Source: Ectothiorhodospira marina
Lineage (GTDB): Bacteria; Pseudomonadota; Gammaproteobacteria; Ectothiorhodospirales; Ectothiorhodospiraceae
Direction of reading: 5' to 3'
DNA length: 64,000 nt
Assembly (NCBI RefSeq): GCF_900109495.1
Contig: NZ_FOAA01000003.1
Span: forward strand, 140,572 to 204,571
Of the stretch, positions 56,842 to 64,000 are shown one piece after another. The translations under genes were made by a program, and so were the position numbers. Positions within the stretch are counted from its first letter, which is position 1; every line of letters starts with the position of its first letter. The notes beneath the pieces were generated by a model, which saw only the letters and a program-made list of their open reading frames with translations, did not search any database and was not told the DNA's origin.

Positions 56842-57704
56842 GGTCGGTAACGGCTTTCAAGGGCCGGGTCCTCCAAGGCCCGGCTGGTGAACAGCGATTC
56901 GGGTAGATCCCGGTCATATGTGGCCTCATCCACCCGTATGCGGGTCCGATGACCGGAACTCAGATCCGTCATCGTACTGTCCATCACTGTCCAGTACCCC
57001 TGGATTCGATCGATACGCTGGATCTCCATGCGCTTGATCGGTCGATCGGGCTGCCCTTGGGCATAGAAGTCGATTCGCAGCGGCAGCAGGCTAGGCTCAT
57101 GGATCCAACTCACACGACGCCCGTAAGCGGAATTACCCGGGTCCACTGGTACACTCTCAAGCTTGAGTGTAGTGACACCCAGGACCTCCTCCTCACCGAG
57201 ATACCGGTGTGTGTCCTGATCGGGCTTTCTGTCCTGGACATCCTCAAAATAGAGATCCGATCCTACGAAACGTCCGCCGCGACGAGCCGTCGGGATACGC
57301 CGGGTGCGATCCATGGCGGGCAGGTACACCCACTGGTCGCTGGTACCATCCGGATGATCCAGGGTTAACAATCCCGTATTGACAATGTCTGCAGGCGCCG
57401 TAAAGCGAATCAGAGACCAAAGCTGGCCCGGCTCCCGGGTAAGCTGGTAGGTCACCATCTCCCGCACCCGAGGAGTGCGTCCCTCTTCCTCCAGCAACAT
57501 GGCGCCGCGGGTGGTGAGATCACTGCCTTCGGGCCGGTCGTAGACCCGCTGGGCCAGGTCCTGGCCCAGCGCCAAGGCATCATCCGACGCCGCCGCGAGC
57601 GATACGGATACACACATCATTCCAAGAAAAGCCATCGACACGATCAAACGCTTCGGCGTGTCTGAGAACCGTCCACCTGCGGCGAAGAGTGGCTGCGACA
57701 TCAT
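56838..57704 (-). CDS. LolA-like outer-membrane lipoprotein-sorting protein
   Basis: 288 residues with an N-terminal signal peptide (~18-38). The mature part matches the LolA-like domain found next to MMPL transporters: MVTYQLTREPGQLWSLIRFTAP, DQWVYLPAMDRTRRIPTARRGGRFVGSDLYFED and WIHEPSLLPLRIDFYAQG. Such proteins are half-barrels with a lipid-binding groove and could carry a lipid across the periplasm. GAGGAT precedes ATG 57704. It starts the minus-strand operon, divergent from the ThiF-MMPL pair. Confidence 0.85.
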   Translation of the reverse strand: MMSQPLFAAGGRFSDTPKRLIVSMAFLGMMCVSVSLAAASDDALALGQDLAQRVYDRPEGSDLTTRGAMLLEEEGRTPRVREMVTYQLTREPGQLWSLIRFTAPADIVNTGLLTLDHPDGTSDQWVYLPAMDRTRRIPTARRGGRFVGSDLYFEDVQDRKPDQDTHRYLGEEEVLGVTTLKLESVPVDPGNSAYGRRVSWIHEPSLLPLRIDFYAQGQPDRPIKRMEIQRIDRIQGYWTVMDSTMTDLSSGHRTRIRVDEATYDRDLPESLFTSRALEDPALESRYRP

Positions 57705-57847
57705 GACTTATCCTCACATTATGCAGTCATGCCGGGACGTGGCATGATGCTCCAATAACGATTCTGGGTGCACGACGCTGATGTGTCCAGACCTGTGCCA
57801 ACGCACTAGCCGTCGGCAACATCATTGGGCGATCGGGGGTCTTGAGA

Positions 57848-58726
57848 ATGGGTGATGGGGGGTTCAATTACCAGACTGCCTTCCAGCGTACGCTGGGGTG
57901 GATTACGGAAGCCGAGCAACAGCGTCTTCGAGGGGCCCGTGTGGCTATTGCCGGCCTGGGCGGGGTGGGCGGCAGTCACCTGCTGACCCTGGCCCGACTG
58001 GGCATCGGCCGCTTCCATCTGGCCGATTTTGACGTATTCGAACTACACAACATGAATCGACAGGCAGGGGCAACCCTCTCCTCCCTCGGGCAACCCAAGC
58101 TCGATGTCCTGCAATCGATGGCCTGGGACATCAATCCGGAACTGGAGATTCAAGGGTTCCCACAGGGAGTGCACGGGGATAACCTGGATATATTCCTGCG
58201 GGACGTGGACATCTATGTGGACGGCCTCGATTTTTTCGCCTTCGAGGCACGACGTCAGGTCTTCAGAGCCTGCCGGGAACGGGGCATTCCCGCCGTCACC
58301 GCCGCCCCCCTTGGCATGGGTTCGGCGTTACTCACCTTTCTGCCCCAGGGCATGTCGTTTGATGATTATTTCCGATTTCAGGATGGACAATCGACGAACG
58401 AACTCTCATTACATTTCATGATGGGCCTGGCCCCGGCCATGCTGCAGATGGGCTACCTGGCCGATCCGTCTCGGGTCGATCTGGCGGGCCAAAAAGGCCC
58501 CTCCACGCCGATGGCCTGCGATCTCTGCGCCGGCATGGCGGGCACCGAAGTGCTCAAACTGCTGCTGGGCCGAGGCCGAGTACGGCCCGCCCCACACGGA
58601 ATACACTTTGACGCCTACCGGGGGCGTATGTCACGTACCTGGCGACCGGGAGGCAACGGGAACCCCATCCAACGCCTGCTCCTGTCGCTGGCCAGACGAC
58701 GGCTGTCGGCCACGCAAACCCGGTAA
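57848..58726 (+). CDS. ThiF/E1-like adenylyltransferase
   Basis: 292 residues. Rossmann ATP-binding motif IAGLGGVGGSHLLTLARLG, the acidic ADFDVFELHNMNRQ (arginine of the E1 family), LGQPKLDVL, and a CDLC pair near residue 222-225. E1-like enzymes adenylate a carboxyl terminus or small carboxylic acid. There is no ubiquitin-like or ThiS gene nearby, so the substrate may be a small molecule, perhaps the acyl amino acid made by the neighbouring enzymes (inference). It is followed by the MMPL gene after 51 bases. ATG 57848 has a G-rich stretch upstream. Confidence 0.85.
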   Translation: MGDGGFNYQTAFQRTLGWITEAEQQRLRGARVAIAGLGGVGGSHLLTLARLGIGRFHLADFDVFELHNMNRQAGATLSSLGQPKLDVLQSMAWDINPELEIQGFPQGVHGDNLDIFLRDVDIYVDGLDFFAFEARRQVFRACRERGIPAVTAAPLGMGSALLTFLPQGMSFDDYFRFQDGQSTNELSLHFMMGLAPAMLQMGYLADPSRVDLAGQKGPSTPMACDLCAGMAGTEVLKLLLGRGRVRPAPHGIHFDAYRGRMSRTWRPGGNGNPIQRLLLSLARRRLSATQTR

Positions 58727-58777
58727 CCCTCGCAAGCCCCGTACCCGATTGGCTTCACCACCCTGGAGACAGCCCCC

Positions 58778-61027
58778 ATGACCTGGATGCTCGACCGGCC
58801 AAGACTGGCATTGGCGATCCTCTTGCTGCTGTTCCTGCTGCCCGGACCACTGCTGCTCCAGCTCAACCTGGACAACGCACCCGAGGCCTACTTCCCCAAG
58901 GACGCGCCCGCCGTTCAGTTCGATCGGGAGATTCGCGAGCGGTTTCCCCAGGAACAGGTCCTGGTGGCCCTGTTCGAGGGTGAAGATCTCTTTGAACCCG
59001 CCTTCCTGTCCCGATTACATGAGGCGCTTCTGGGCATTGAGGGGGAGCCACTGGTGGAGCGGGTGCTCTCCGTACTCACGGCCGACCATATCCGGGCCAC
59101 ACCTGACGGTTTTGCCGTGGAACCCTTGGTGGATCCTTACGACCTGGCTGCACGCACCCCGGACCAATGGCGCGAGCGGACCCTGTCAGACCGCTTTGCG
59201 CCCGGATTGCTCGTCTCCACCGATGGCCAGGCGCTGGCCCTGGTGGTTCGCCCTCACCCACTGGAAAACAGTCTGCAGCGCCTGGAACTGGAACAACGGG
59301 TCAAGACGCACCTCAAGGAAACCGGCCTGGACGAAAGGGTCACGGCCCTGGCGGGGCATATCGCCCTGGACGTGGCCCAGCTACGCTCCATGATCACCGA
59401 CACCATGGCCTTCATCCCCGCCACCATGGCCATCGGCCTGCTTCTGCTCTGGTTCATGTTCCGGCGCTGGCTGGTGGTGGTGCTGGCCGCCGCCACCATC
59501 GCCACGGTGGTCAATGTCGCCGTCGCCCTGCTGGTGGTATTCGGCAAACCTTACACCCTGATCTCGTCCATCCTCCCGCCCCTGCTCTCGGCCATCACCA
59601 TCGCCATGCTCATGCACCTGTTCAACACGGTGGTGCACGCGGCGCAACGTGGTTATTCGGGCCGTGAGCGCATGAGGCAAGCCCTTTCCATGGTGGCGCG
59701 TCCGATGCTCTTTACCGGACTGACCACCGCTGCGGGTCTGATCTCACTGGCCACCAGCCCCATTCGTCCGATCCAGACCTTTGGCCTGGTTGCCGCCGCC
59801 GGGGTGGTACTGGTGGCCTTGCTCAGCGTGCTGGTGCTGCCGGCATTGATCGTGCATTGGGACCGGGGCACCTGGGTACAGCAGCGGGGGAGTATTCGCT
59901 GGCTGGATCGTTTCACGAGTTTCTGCGCCCGGCTGTCCATCCGCCGAGCGGGCTGGGTGGTGGGCATCACCATCGTGCTAATGGCGATTGGGATTCCCCA
60001 GATCCGGCATGTGGAAGTGGAGACGGATCTCTACGCCTTTTTCAGTGACCGCCACCCCATCACCCAGGCCACCGAGCGGGTTGAAAGCCGGCTGTCGGGC
60101 GTCATGCCCCTGGAAGTGGTCTTTGATGCCCCGGAACCAGAAGGCCTGTTGGCACCGGAACGCCTGGCCGAGATCCAGCGCGTCCAGGCCTGGCTGGATG
60201 CAAGGCCCGAGGTGGATTACAGCCTGTCCTTACCGGACATGGTGGAGCAAATGCACTGGGCCTTCCATGAGGAAGACCCGGCCTACCGTACCCTGCCGGA
60301 CACCCGGCAACTCATCGCCCAGTATCTGTTCGTCTACGACGGCAATGACCTGCACGATGTGGTGGACCGGGATTATGAGCGGGCACGGCTGCTGCTGAAC
60401 CTGAACGCCCATGGCTCCTCGGCCCTGAATCAATTGATGGACGACCTGCGGGAAGAACTGACCGCCCGACCACCGGGTGACATGGACTGGGACCTGGCAG
60501 GCATGGGCCGCCTCTTCGCCGATCAGGAGCGGCTGCTCATCGAGGGGCAGTTGCGAAGCCTGTTGGCCGTGACCGTGCTGGTGCTGGGGCTGATGTTCAT
60601 CCTGTGGCGCTCACCCGCCATGGCCGGCCTGAGCATGCTGCCCAACCTCTCGCCGGTGCTGCTGATCTTCATTGTCATGGGGGTGCTGGGCATCTGGCTG
60701 GACATGGCCACCGCCATGATCGCCGCAGTGGCCGTGGGGATCGCGGTTGATGACACCATTCATGTGGTGCATGGGTATCGGGCGCGGCGGCGGGCCGGGG
60801 CCAGTCCGCCGTGGGCGATTGCCCGGACATTTCGGCATGCCGGGCGGGCGGTGACGGCGACGACGGTGGTGCTGGTGGCGCAGTTTTTGATTTTGGGGTT
60901 GTCGGCGTTTCAGCCTACCGCTTCGTTTGGGGTGTTGACGGCGTTTGGGTTGTTGGGGGCGTTGGTGTTTGATTTGATTGTGTTGCCGGCGGTTTTGGTG
61001 TTGGTTTGGCGATCTCGTGCTACCTGA
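58778..61027 (+). CDS. MMPL/RND family transporter
   Basis: 749 residues with the two-fold RND layout: a first membrane helix (~8-28), a periplasmic domain (~30-200), five helices (~205-355), a helix near 385, a second periplasmic domain (~405-590), and five final helices. The GxxxD-type helix AVAVGIAVDDTIHVVHGYRARR near 655-680 holds the proton-relay acidic pair. MMPL proteins export lipids and lipid conjugates. GGAGA lies before ATG 58778. It pairs with the LolA-like protein encoded divergently. The last ~250 bases use many TTG/GTG/GTT codons, unlike the rest of the gene. Confidence 0.9.
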   Translation: MTWMLDRPRLALAILLLLFLLPGPLLLQLNLDNAPEAYFPKDAPAVQFDREIRERFPQEQVLVALFEGEDLFEPAFLSRLHEALLGIEGEPLVERVLSVLTADHIRATPDGFAVEPLVDPYDLAARTPDQWRERTLSDRFAPGLLVSTDGQALALVVRPHPLENSLQRLELEQRVKTHLKETGLDERVTALAGHIALDVAQLRSMITDTMAFIPATMAIGLLLLWFMFRRWLVVVLAAATIATVVNVAVALLVVFGKPYTLISSILPPLLSAITIAMLMHLFNTVVHAAQRGYSGRERMRQALSMVARPMLFTGLTTAAGLISLATSPIRPIQTFGLVAAAGVVLVALLSVLVLPALIVHWDRGTWVQQRGSIRWLDRFTSFCARLSIRRAGWVVGITIVLMAIGIPQIRHVEVETDLYAFFSDRHPITQATERVESRLSGVMPLEVVFDAPEPEGLLAPERLAEIQRVQAWLDARPEVDYSLSLPDMVEQMHWAFHEEDPAYRTLPDTRQLIAQYLFVYDGNDLHDVVDRDYERARLLLNLNAHGSSALNQLMDDLREELTARPPGDMDWDLAGMGRLFADQERLLIEGQLRSLLAVTVLVLGLMFILWRSPAMAGLSMLPNLSPVLLIFIVMGVLGIWLDMATAMIAAVAVGIAVDDTIHVVHGYRARRRAGASPPWAIARTFRHAGRAVTATTVVLVAQFLILGLSAFQPTASFGVLTAFGLLGALVFDLIVLPAVLVLVWRSRAT

Positions 61028-61393
61028 TCCCACAATACTCTTTTCAGGGCAGACACCCCACAATTTTCGCAGCCACCACGTCGAACCGGTTTACTCCAGC
61101 GTATGTTTTCGTCATTGCCTAAAGGATAAATTCCGTTCACGTCTTCGCCTTCCCCGAAAACGTCGGAATCCTTTACAGCCGACCCGCACCAGACTTAAAG
61201 AGACACTTCAAGAGCCCGAACAGCCCAATGAATACGCCACGCAAATTATTGAATTAAATATATTTTTTTGTCTGCCGCTCGATCAGCTAAGAACCCGGCA
61301 CGACAAATGCTTTAGATGACCCGAGCAGGGCTTCTTACCTGCCTGCACTGTCACCAACGTATTCGATCGATTCGACGTAGAGGAATCATAGCC
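61028..61393. other. AT-richer upstream region of the PEP-CTERM gene
   Basis: A 366-base gap, clearly less GC-rich than neighbouring genes (for example ~61235-61270). It holds a candidate sigma-54 promoter at 61296-61311. I see no gene or clear terminator for the MMPL gene here. Confidence 0.6.
61296..61311 (+). promoter_or_regulatory. Candidate sigma-54 (RpoN) promoter
   Basis: CGGCACGACAAATGCT matches TGGCAC-N5-TTGCW at all but two positions and keeps the invariant GG (61297) and GC (61309) with the required 10-base spacing. Transcription would start near 61322, ~70 bases before the PEP-CTERM gene. PEP-CTERM systems often carry the sigma-54 regulator pair PrsK/PrsR, which fits. Confidence 0.6.
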
Positions 61394-62449
61394 ATGTGGA
61401 AAAAAAACGTTATCCGAATCGCTGTGGGCATGAGCTTAGGGGCTGGGGTCTCACTAGCCTCAGGCGCGCCCATCAACTTTTCTATCGATACAGGATTTGA
61501 CTTCGATAACGACGGCTCCACCAAGACAGGCGTGTACACCGATCTCAGCTTCAGCAACTCGCGCGCCACTTCCATTTATGACCTTTCCACAGGCCCTATC
61601 GGCTCCGGAACCACTGTCATTGATACAAATATCGACAGTGAACTTGACTCACGAGGCTTCCAAAGTGTGATTGGACAAGACCCCGGCGGAGACGTGATCC
61701 GGCGCCCTGGGCTCATAGGAGATCGTAATGTCACCCAATTGTCACCAGCAGATGATGCTGCCATAACCAATGGTTTCGCCACTGGCACTGGAGGTTTTTC
61801 CTCATGGGGTCTCCCTTCCCCCTTCGGTGGGGAAGGCACAAGTTGGGGGCTCACCTATAACTGGTTCCTTGAAGGTACGGTGGACGCGAATGGGCAGGGC
61901 GTGTTCTCTGACGGCTTTTTTGATATCTATTACCACGACTCAATTCCTACTGCCTCCGATCCTGATGACGCCGACTACGCCGACCGCAACTTCCAGGGAA
62001 CCCAGGTGCTGAGGCTCAACGTTGATGGATCTCAAATCCTTGCTGGAGACGAGGTCGGTTTGAGGATCTTTGGCGACATTGACTACTCATGGCTGGACGA
62101 TGAAGATGCCCCAGACAACTTCGTTAAGAATTTCTTTTGGGACGAAGACAGTAACATTAGCTTTTACGACCTGTGGGCCTCGGGGCAAGAAAGCGATCAA
62201 GTGATGGTGAACTGGCTCATCAGCACGCAGGTGTTTGCAGGTACGGATTTCGATGTCGCGACTGTTTCCGATGATGATAAAAATCTGCTCTGGGGCATAA
62301 GACAAACCAGCCTGGACGGAAACAACAGATTCGAGAAGGTTCCGGAACCAAGCAGCCTCGCTTTGTTCGGCATCAGTCTTCTTATCATGGGCGGCATAAT
62401 GGCCAAGAGAGGTAGCCGAAAAGGAAGCGCCGAAGGCATGAAAGCCTAA
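61394..62449 (+). CDS. PEP-CTERM sorting-domain protein
   Basis: 351 residues. Signal peptide (~1-26: NVIRIAVGMSLGAGVSLASG), then an acidic, Asp/Ser/Gly-rich secreted domain of unknown function, then the C-terminal sorting signal: VPEPSSLALF, a hydrophobic helix (GISLLIMGGIMA) and a basic cluster (KRGSRK) with a short extra tail. The signal is recognised by an exosortase (EpsH/XrtA type) during export, often linked to extracellular polysaccharide. AGAGGAA lies before ATG 61394. Lower GC than neighbours hints at transfer or different selection. A hairpin terminator follows. Confidence 0.93.
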   Translation: MWKKNVIRIAVGMSLGAGVSLASGAPINFSIDTGFDFDNDGSTKTGVYTDLSFSNSRATSIYDLSTGPIGSGTTVIDTNIDSELDSRGFQSVIGQDPGGDVIRRPGLIGDRNVTQLSPADDAAITNGFATGTGGFSSWGLPSPFGGEGTSWGLTYNWFLEGTVDANGQGVFSDGFFDIYYHDSIPTASDPDDADYADRNFQGTQVLRLNVDGSQILAGDEVGLRIFGDIDYSWLDDEDAPDNFVKNFFWDEDSNISFYDLWASGQESDQVMVNWLISTQVFAGTDFDVATVSDDDKNLLWGIRQTSLDGNNRFEKVPEPSSLALFGISLLIMGGIMAKRGSRKGSAEGMKA

Positions 62450-62470
62450 ATCTAAATCTTGGTTCTATAC

Positions 62471-62504
62471 GAGCGGTCAGCTCTAAATAGCTGACCGCTC
62501 CTTT
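62471..62504 (+). terminator. Hairpin terminator after the PEP-CTERM gene
   Basis: GAGCGGTCAGCT (62471-62482) and its exact inverted copy (62489-62500), loop of six, followed by the weak T-run CTTTAT. It lies 21 bases after the stop. Confidence 0.8.
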
Positions 62505-62874
62505 ATCGACAAGGCGGCGACAGGCGGCGACAAGGGACAGGCACTTTTGGACACGGGCCAGGGACAGGCACTCTTGACCCTTTTGCTCAGCCATTGACAC
62601 ACACACAAGGGACAGGCACTCTTCACCTCTTCATTCACAGGGACGACAAGGGACAGGCACTCTTGACCCTTTCTCTTGACCCTTTTGCTCAGCCATTCGC
62701 CTACTGCCGCCCCGCCCAACACCCCTCTTACGCCCTCCCTCAAGGCCCCGAGCGCGAAAACCACCGTCAGACGCCGATTTCCCCCAATATCTGGCTCCAG
62801 CACACGAACGACGGGCAAGAGCCTTCCTCGGCATATCACCGCAGCACGGAAAAACCCTCTGAAGGATAGGCCAG
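62505..62874. repeat. GGGACAGGCACT repeat cluster downstream of the transposase
   Basis: GGGACAGGCACT occurs four times between ~62530 and ~62665, usually followed by CTTGACCCTTTTGCTCAGCCATT or CTTCACC. On the minus strand these units follow the RAYT-like gene. The rest of the stretch (62700-62874) shows no gene. With the terminator before it, it accounts for the 425-base gap. Confidence 0.8.
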
Positions 62875-63825
62875 TCAGGCCGCTGATCGTCGTTGCTGCC
62901 GGTGCAGGGCCTCAAACTGCGTACTCTGGGCCAGCCACTGATCCGGGGTGAGTCCCAGCCGCTGCAGGATCGGGGGCTGGGTGTCGGCAATGGCGCCCTT
63001 CTTTCTCGGGTCGATGGCCCGCCCCGTGTAGTCCACCAGGGACAGATAGTCCTCGAGGGCGAACGGGATGCCGGGCTGCTCGCGGTCTGCGAATGCACCT
63101 TCAAAAGGCAGCAATGGCTTCACCGGCACCTCGAACCGCAGCAAGGCGTCCAGTTTCACCTGCTCGCGCACGGCCTGGGCCAGGTCGAACCGGGGCGCAA
63201 TGCGTTCCTTGATGCTGGTGTGTTCTGAAGTCTCCGGCGTGTCTGCCACCCCGGCCCGCACCGGGTTGAGATCCACATAGGCCATGCAACTGAGCAGGGC
63301 GGCTTCGGTGCTCAGGGCCTGAGACTTGAAGCGGGCCTCCCAGAAGTGCCCGGTACAGCCATCCTCCTGATTGGCCTGCCGGGCGATGGGCTCATTCAGA
63401 CACTTCATGAACCAGCTCAGGCTGGCCAGCCGCTGCCGGTAGCATTGGGCGAATTCCGCCACTTGGGCCAGCTCGTAGCTTTCCTGCGGACCTCCGGCCA
63501 GATATCGCTGGACCAGCAGTGGGCCCTTGAACAGACAACTCCAGCGCCGCAGCACGTCGTCATCGGACCAACGCTCCGCTTGTGTCGGCTCCAGCTTGAC
63601 GACGACATGATAATGGTTGGACATGACCGCATAGGCGGCCACGTCCACGGCGAACAGGGAGGCCAGCAGCCGCATACGATCCTCGATCCACTGCCGCCGG
63701 TGTTCAAAACTTTTGCCGGTGACGTGATCCTGACCGCAGAGGAAGGTGCGCCGCACACAGCGCGAGATGATGTGGTAGTAAGGCGTATCGGTGAGCGAAA
63801 TCTGTTGGCAGCGGGGGCGCGGCAT
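62875..63825 (-). CDS. REP-associated-type Y1 transposase (IS200-like domain)
   Basis: 316 residues. The Y1/HUH domain (~5-140) begins QISLTDTPYYHIISRCVRRTFLCG and carries the HUH metal motif in AVMSNHYHVVVKL. The segment CTGHFWEARFKSQAL and the later AYVDLNPVRAGVADTPE are typical of chromosomal RAYT-like proteins, single-copy genes rather than true insertion sequences. At the place where many Y1 transposases have the catalytic Tyr (LN..YAR..N), this protein has Ile (LNEPIARQAN), so strand-cleaving activity is uncertain. GGAGGG before ATG 63825 supports that start. Confidence 0.82.
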   Translation of the reverse strand: MPRPRCQQISLTDTPYYHIISRCVRRTFLCGQDHVTGKSFEHRRQWIEDRMRLLASLFAVDVAAYAVMSNHYHVVVKLEPTQAERWSDDDVLRRWSCLFKGPLLVQRYLAGGPQESYELAQVAEFAQCYRQRLASLSWFMKCLNEPIARQANQEDGCTGHFWEARFKSQALSTEAALLSCMAYVDLNPVRAGVADTPETSEHTSIKERIAPRFDLAQAVREQVKLDALLRFEVPVKPLLPFEGAFADREQPGIPFALEDYLSLVDYTGRAIDPRKKGAIADTQPPILQRLGLTPDQWLAQSTQFEALHRQQRRSAA

Positions 63826-63952
63826 GGTTCCCTCCAGAGATTTCCGGCCAGTCCCGTGGCCAGTATGTGGACAGGCTACCGCAGAGGAACAGATCAGCCA
63901 AGTTAGGGGCGAATATGGCACACTGTGGCTCGATCTCCTGCCAGGACGCCGC

Positions 63953-64000
63953 ATGAGCAACCACCACGACACGGGCTACAAGGAACTGTTCAGCTACCCG
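63953..64000 (+). CDS. Rpn/YhgA-like putative nuclease, N-terminal fragment
   Basis: Only the first 16 codons are inside the window: MSNHHDTGYKELFSYP. This is the typical opening (HDxGYKxLFSxP) of Rpn/YhgA-like proteins, PD-(D/E)XK nucleases linked to RecA-independent recombination and formerly called transposase_31. AGGA lies nine bases upstream of the ATG. It is divergent from the Y1 transposase. The rest lies beyond the window, so intactness cannot be judged. Confidence 0.65.
   Translation, partial: MSNHHDTGYKELFSYP

Noticed and set aside
49533..62449. Exosortase or exopolysaccharide genes within the island
   Set aside because: No multi-pass protein with the exosortase Cys/Arg/His pattern and no glycosyltransferase set are encoded between prsT and the transposase.

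Overview
The window is about 64 kb of GC-rich chromosome from a gammaproteobacterium. The gene set and order (groES-groEL next to fxsA, cutA-dsbD, aroQ-accB-accC-prmA-dusB-fis, ampD-ampE) are typical of that class. A sucrose-phosphate synthase/phosphatase fusion beside a GH100 invertase suggests sucrose as a compatible solute. That would fit a halophilic or haloalkaliphilic lineage such as the Ectothiorhodospiraceae or relatives; the family placement is inference.

1-16.5 kb: invertase end and sucrose synthesis, an ABC-F ATPase, then signalling and envelope genes: a diguanylate cyclase, a TraB-family membrane protein, a class III adenylate cyclase with a lipoprotein, OxyR, a pentapeptide-repeat protein, an Slp-type lipoprotein, an HDOD protein, a response regulator with a long coiled coil and a C-terminal membrane anchor, an SDR oxidoreductase and an FKBP isomerase. 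16.8-31.3 kb: a GNAT-nitrilase fusion, MetH, the N-end-rule transferase Bpt, an operon ampD-ampE-histidine phosphatase-inositol-phosphatase-like, Rep helicase and a K+/H+ antiporter. 31.4-49.3 kb: a Cu+ ATPase, an OmpA-like protein, groESL under a CIRCE element, fxsA, periplasmic thiol proteins, an orphan TolC/adaptor pair, cutA-dsbD, and the aroQ-to-fis run.

49.5-62.5 kb is the accessory island. It has the PEP-CTERM-associated TPR lipoprotein PrsT, a double hot-dog protein, two LuxI/FeeM-like acyltransferases of the exosortase-associated type, an outer-membrane barrel, a LolA-like periplasmic protein, a ThiF/E1-like adenylyltransferase, an MMPL transporter and a PEP-CTERM protein with a candidate sigma-54 promoter. 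No exosortase is in the window. My reading is a pathway that makes an N-acyl (lipid) product, possibly activates it by adenylation, and moves it across both membranes. The window ends with a RAYT-like Y1 transposase and the start of an Rpn/YhgA-like nuclease.

The intergenic DNA is unusually rich in palindromic repeats of several families: REP-like elements, structure-conserved ~115-bp palindromes, CCCCTCTCCC hairpins, a ~300-bp nested inverted repeat, and an 83-bp palindrome inserted in frame in a signal-peptide region. I found no rRNA, tRNA or CRISPR array.
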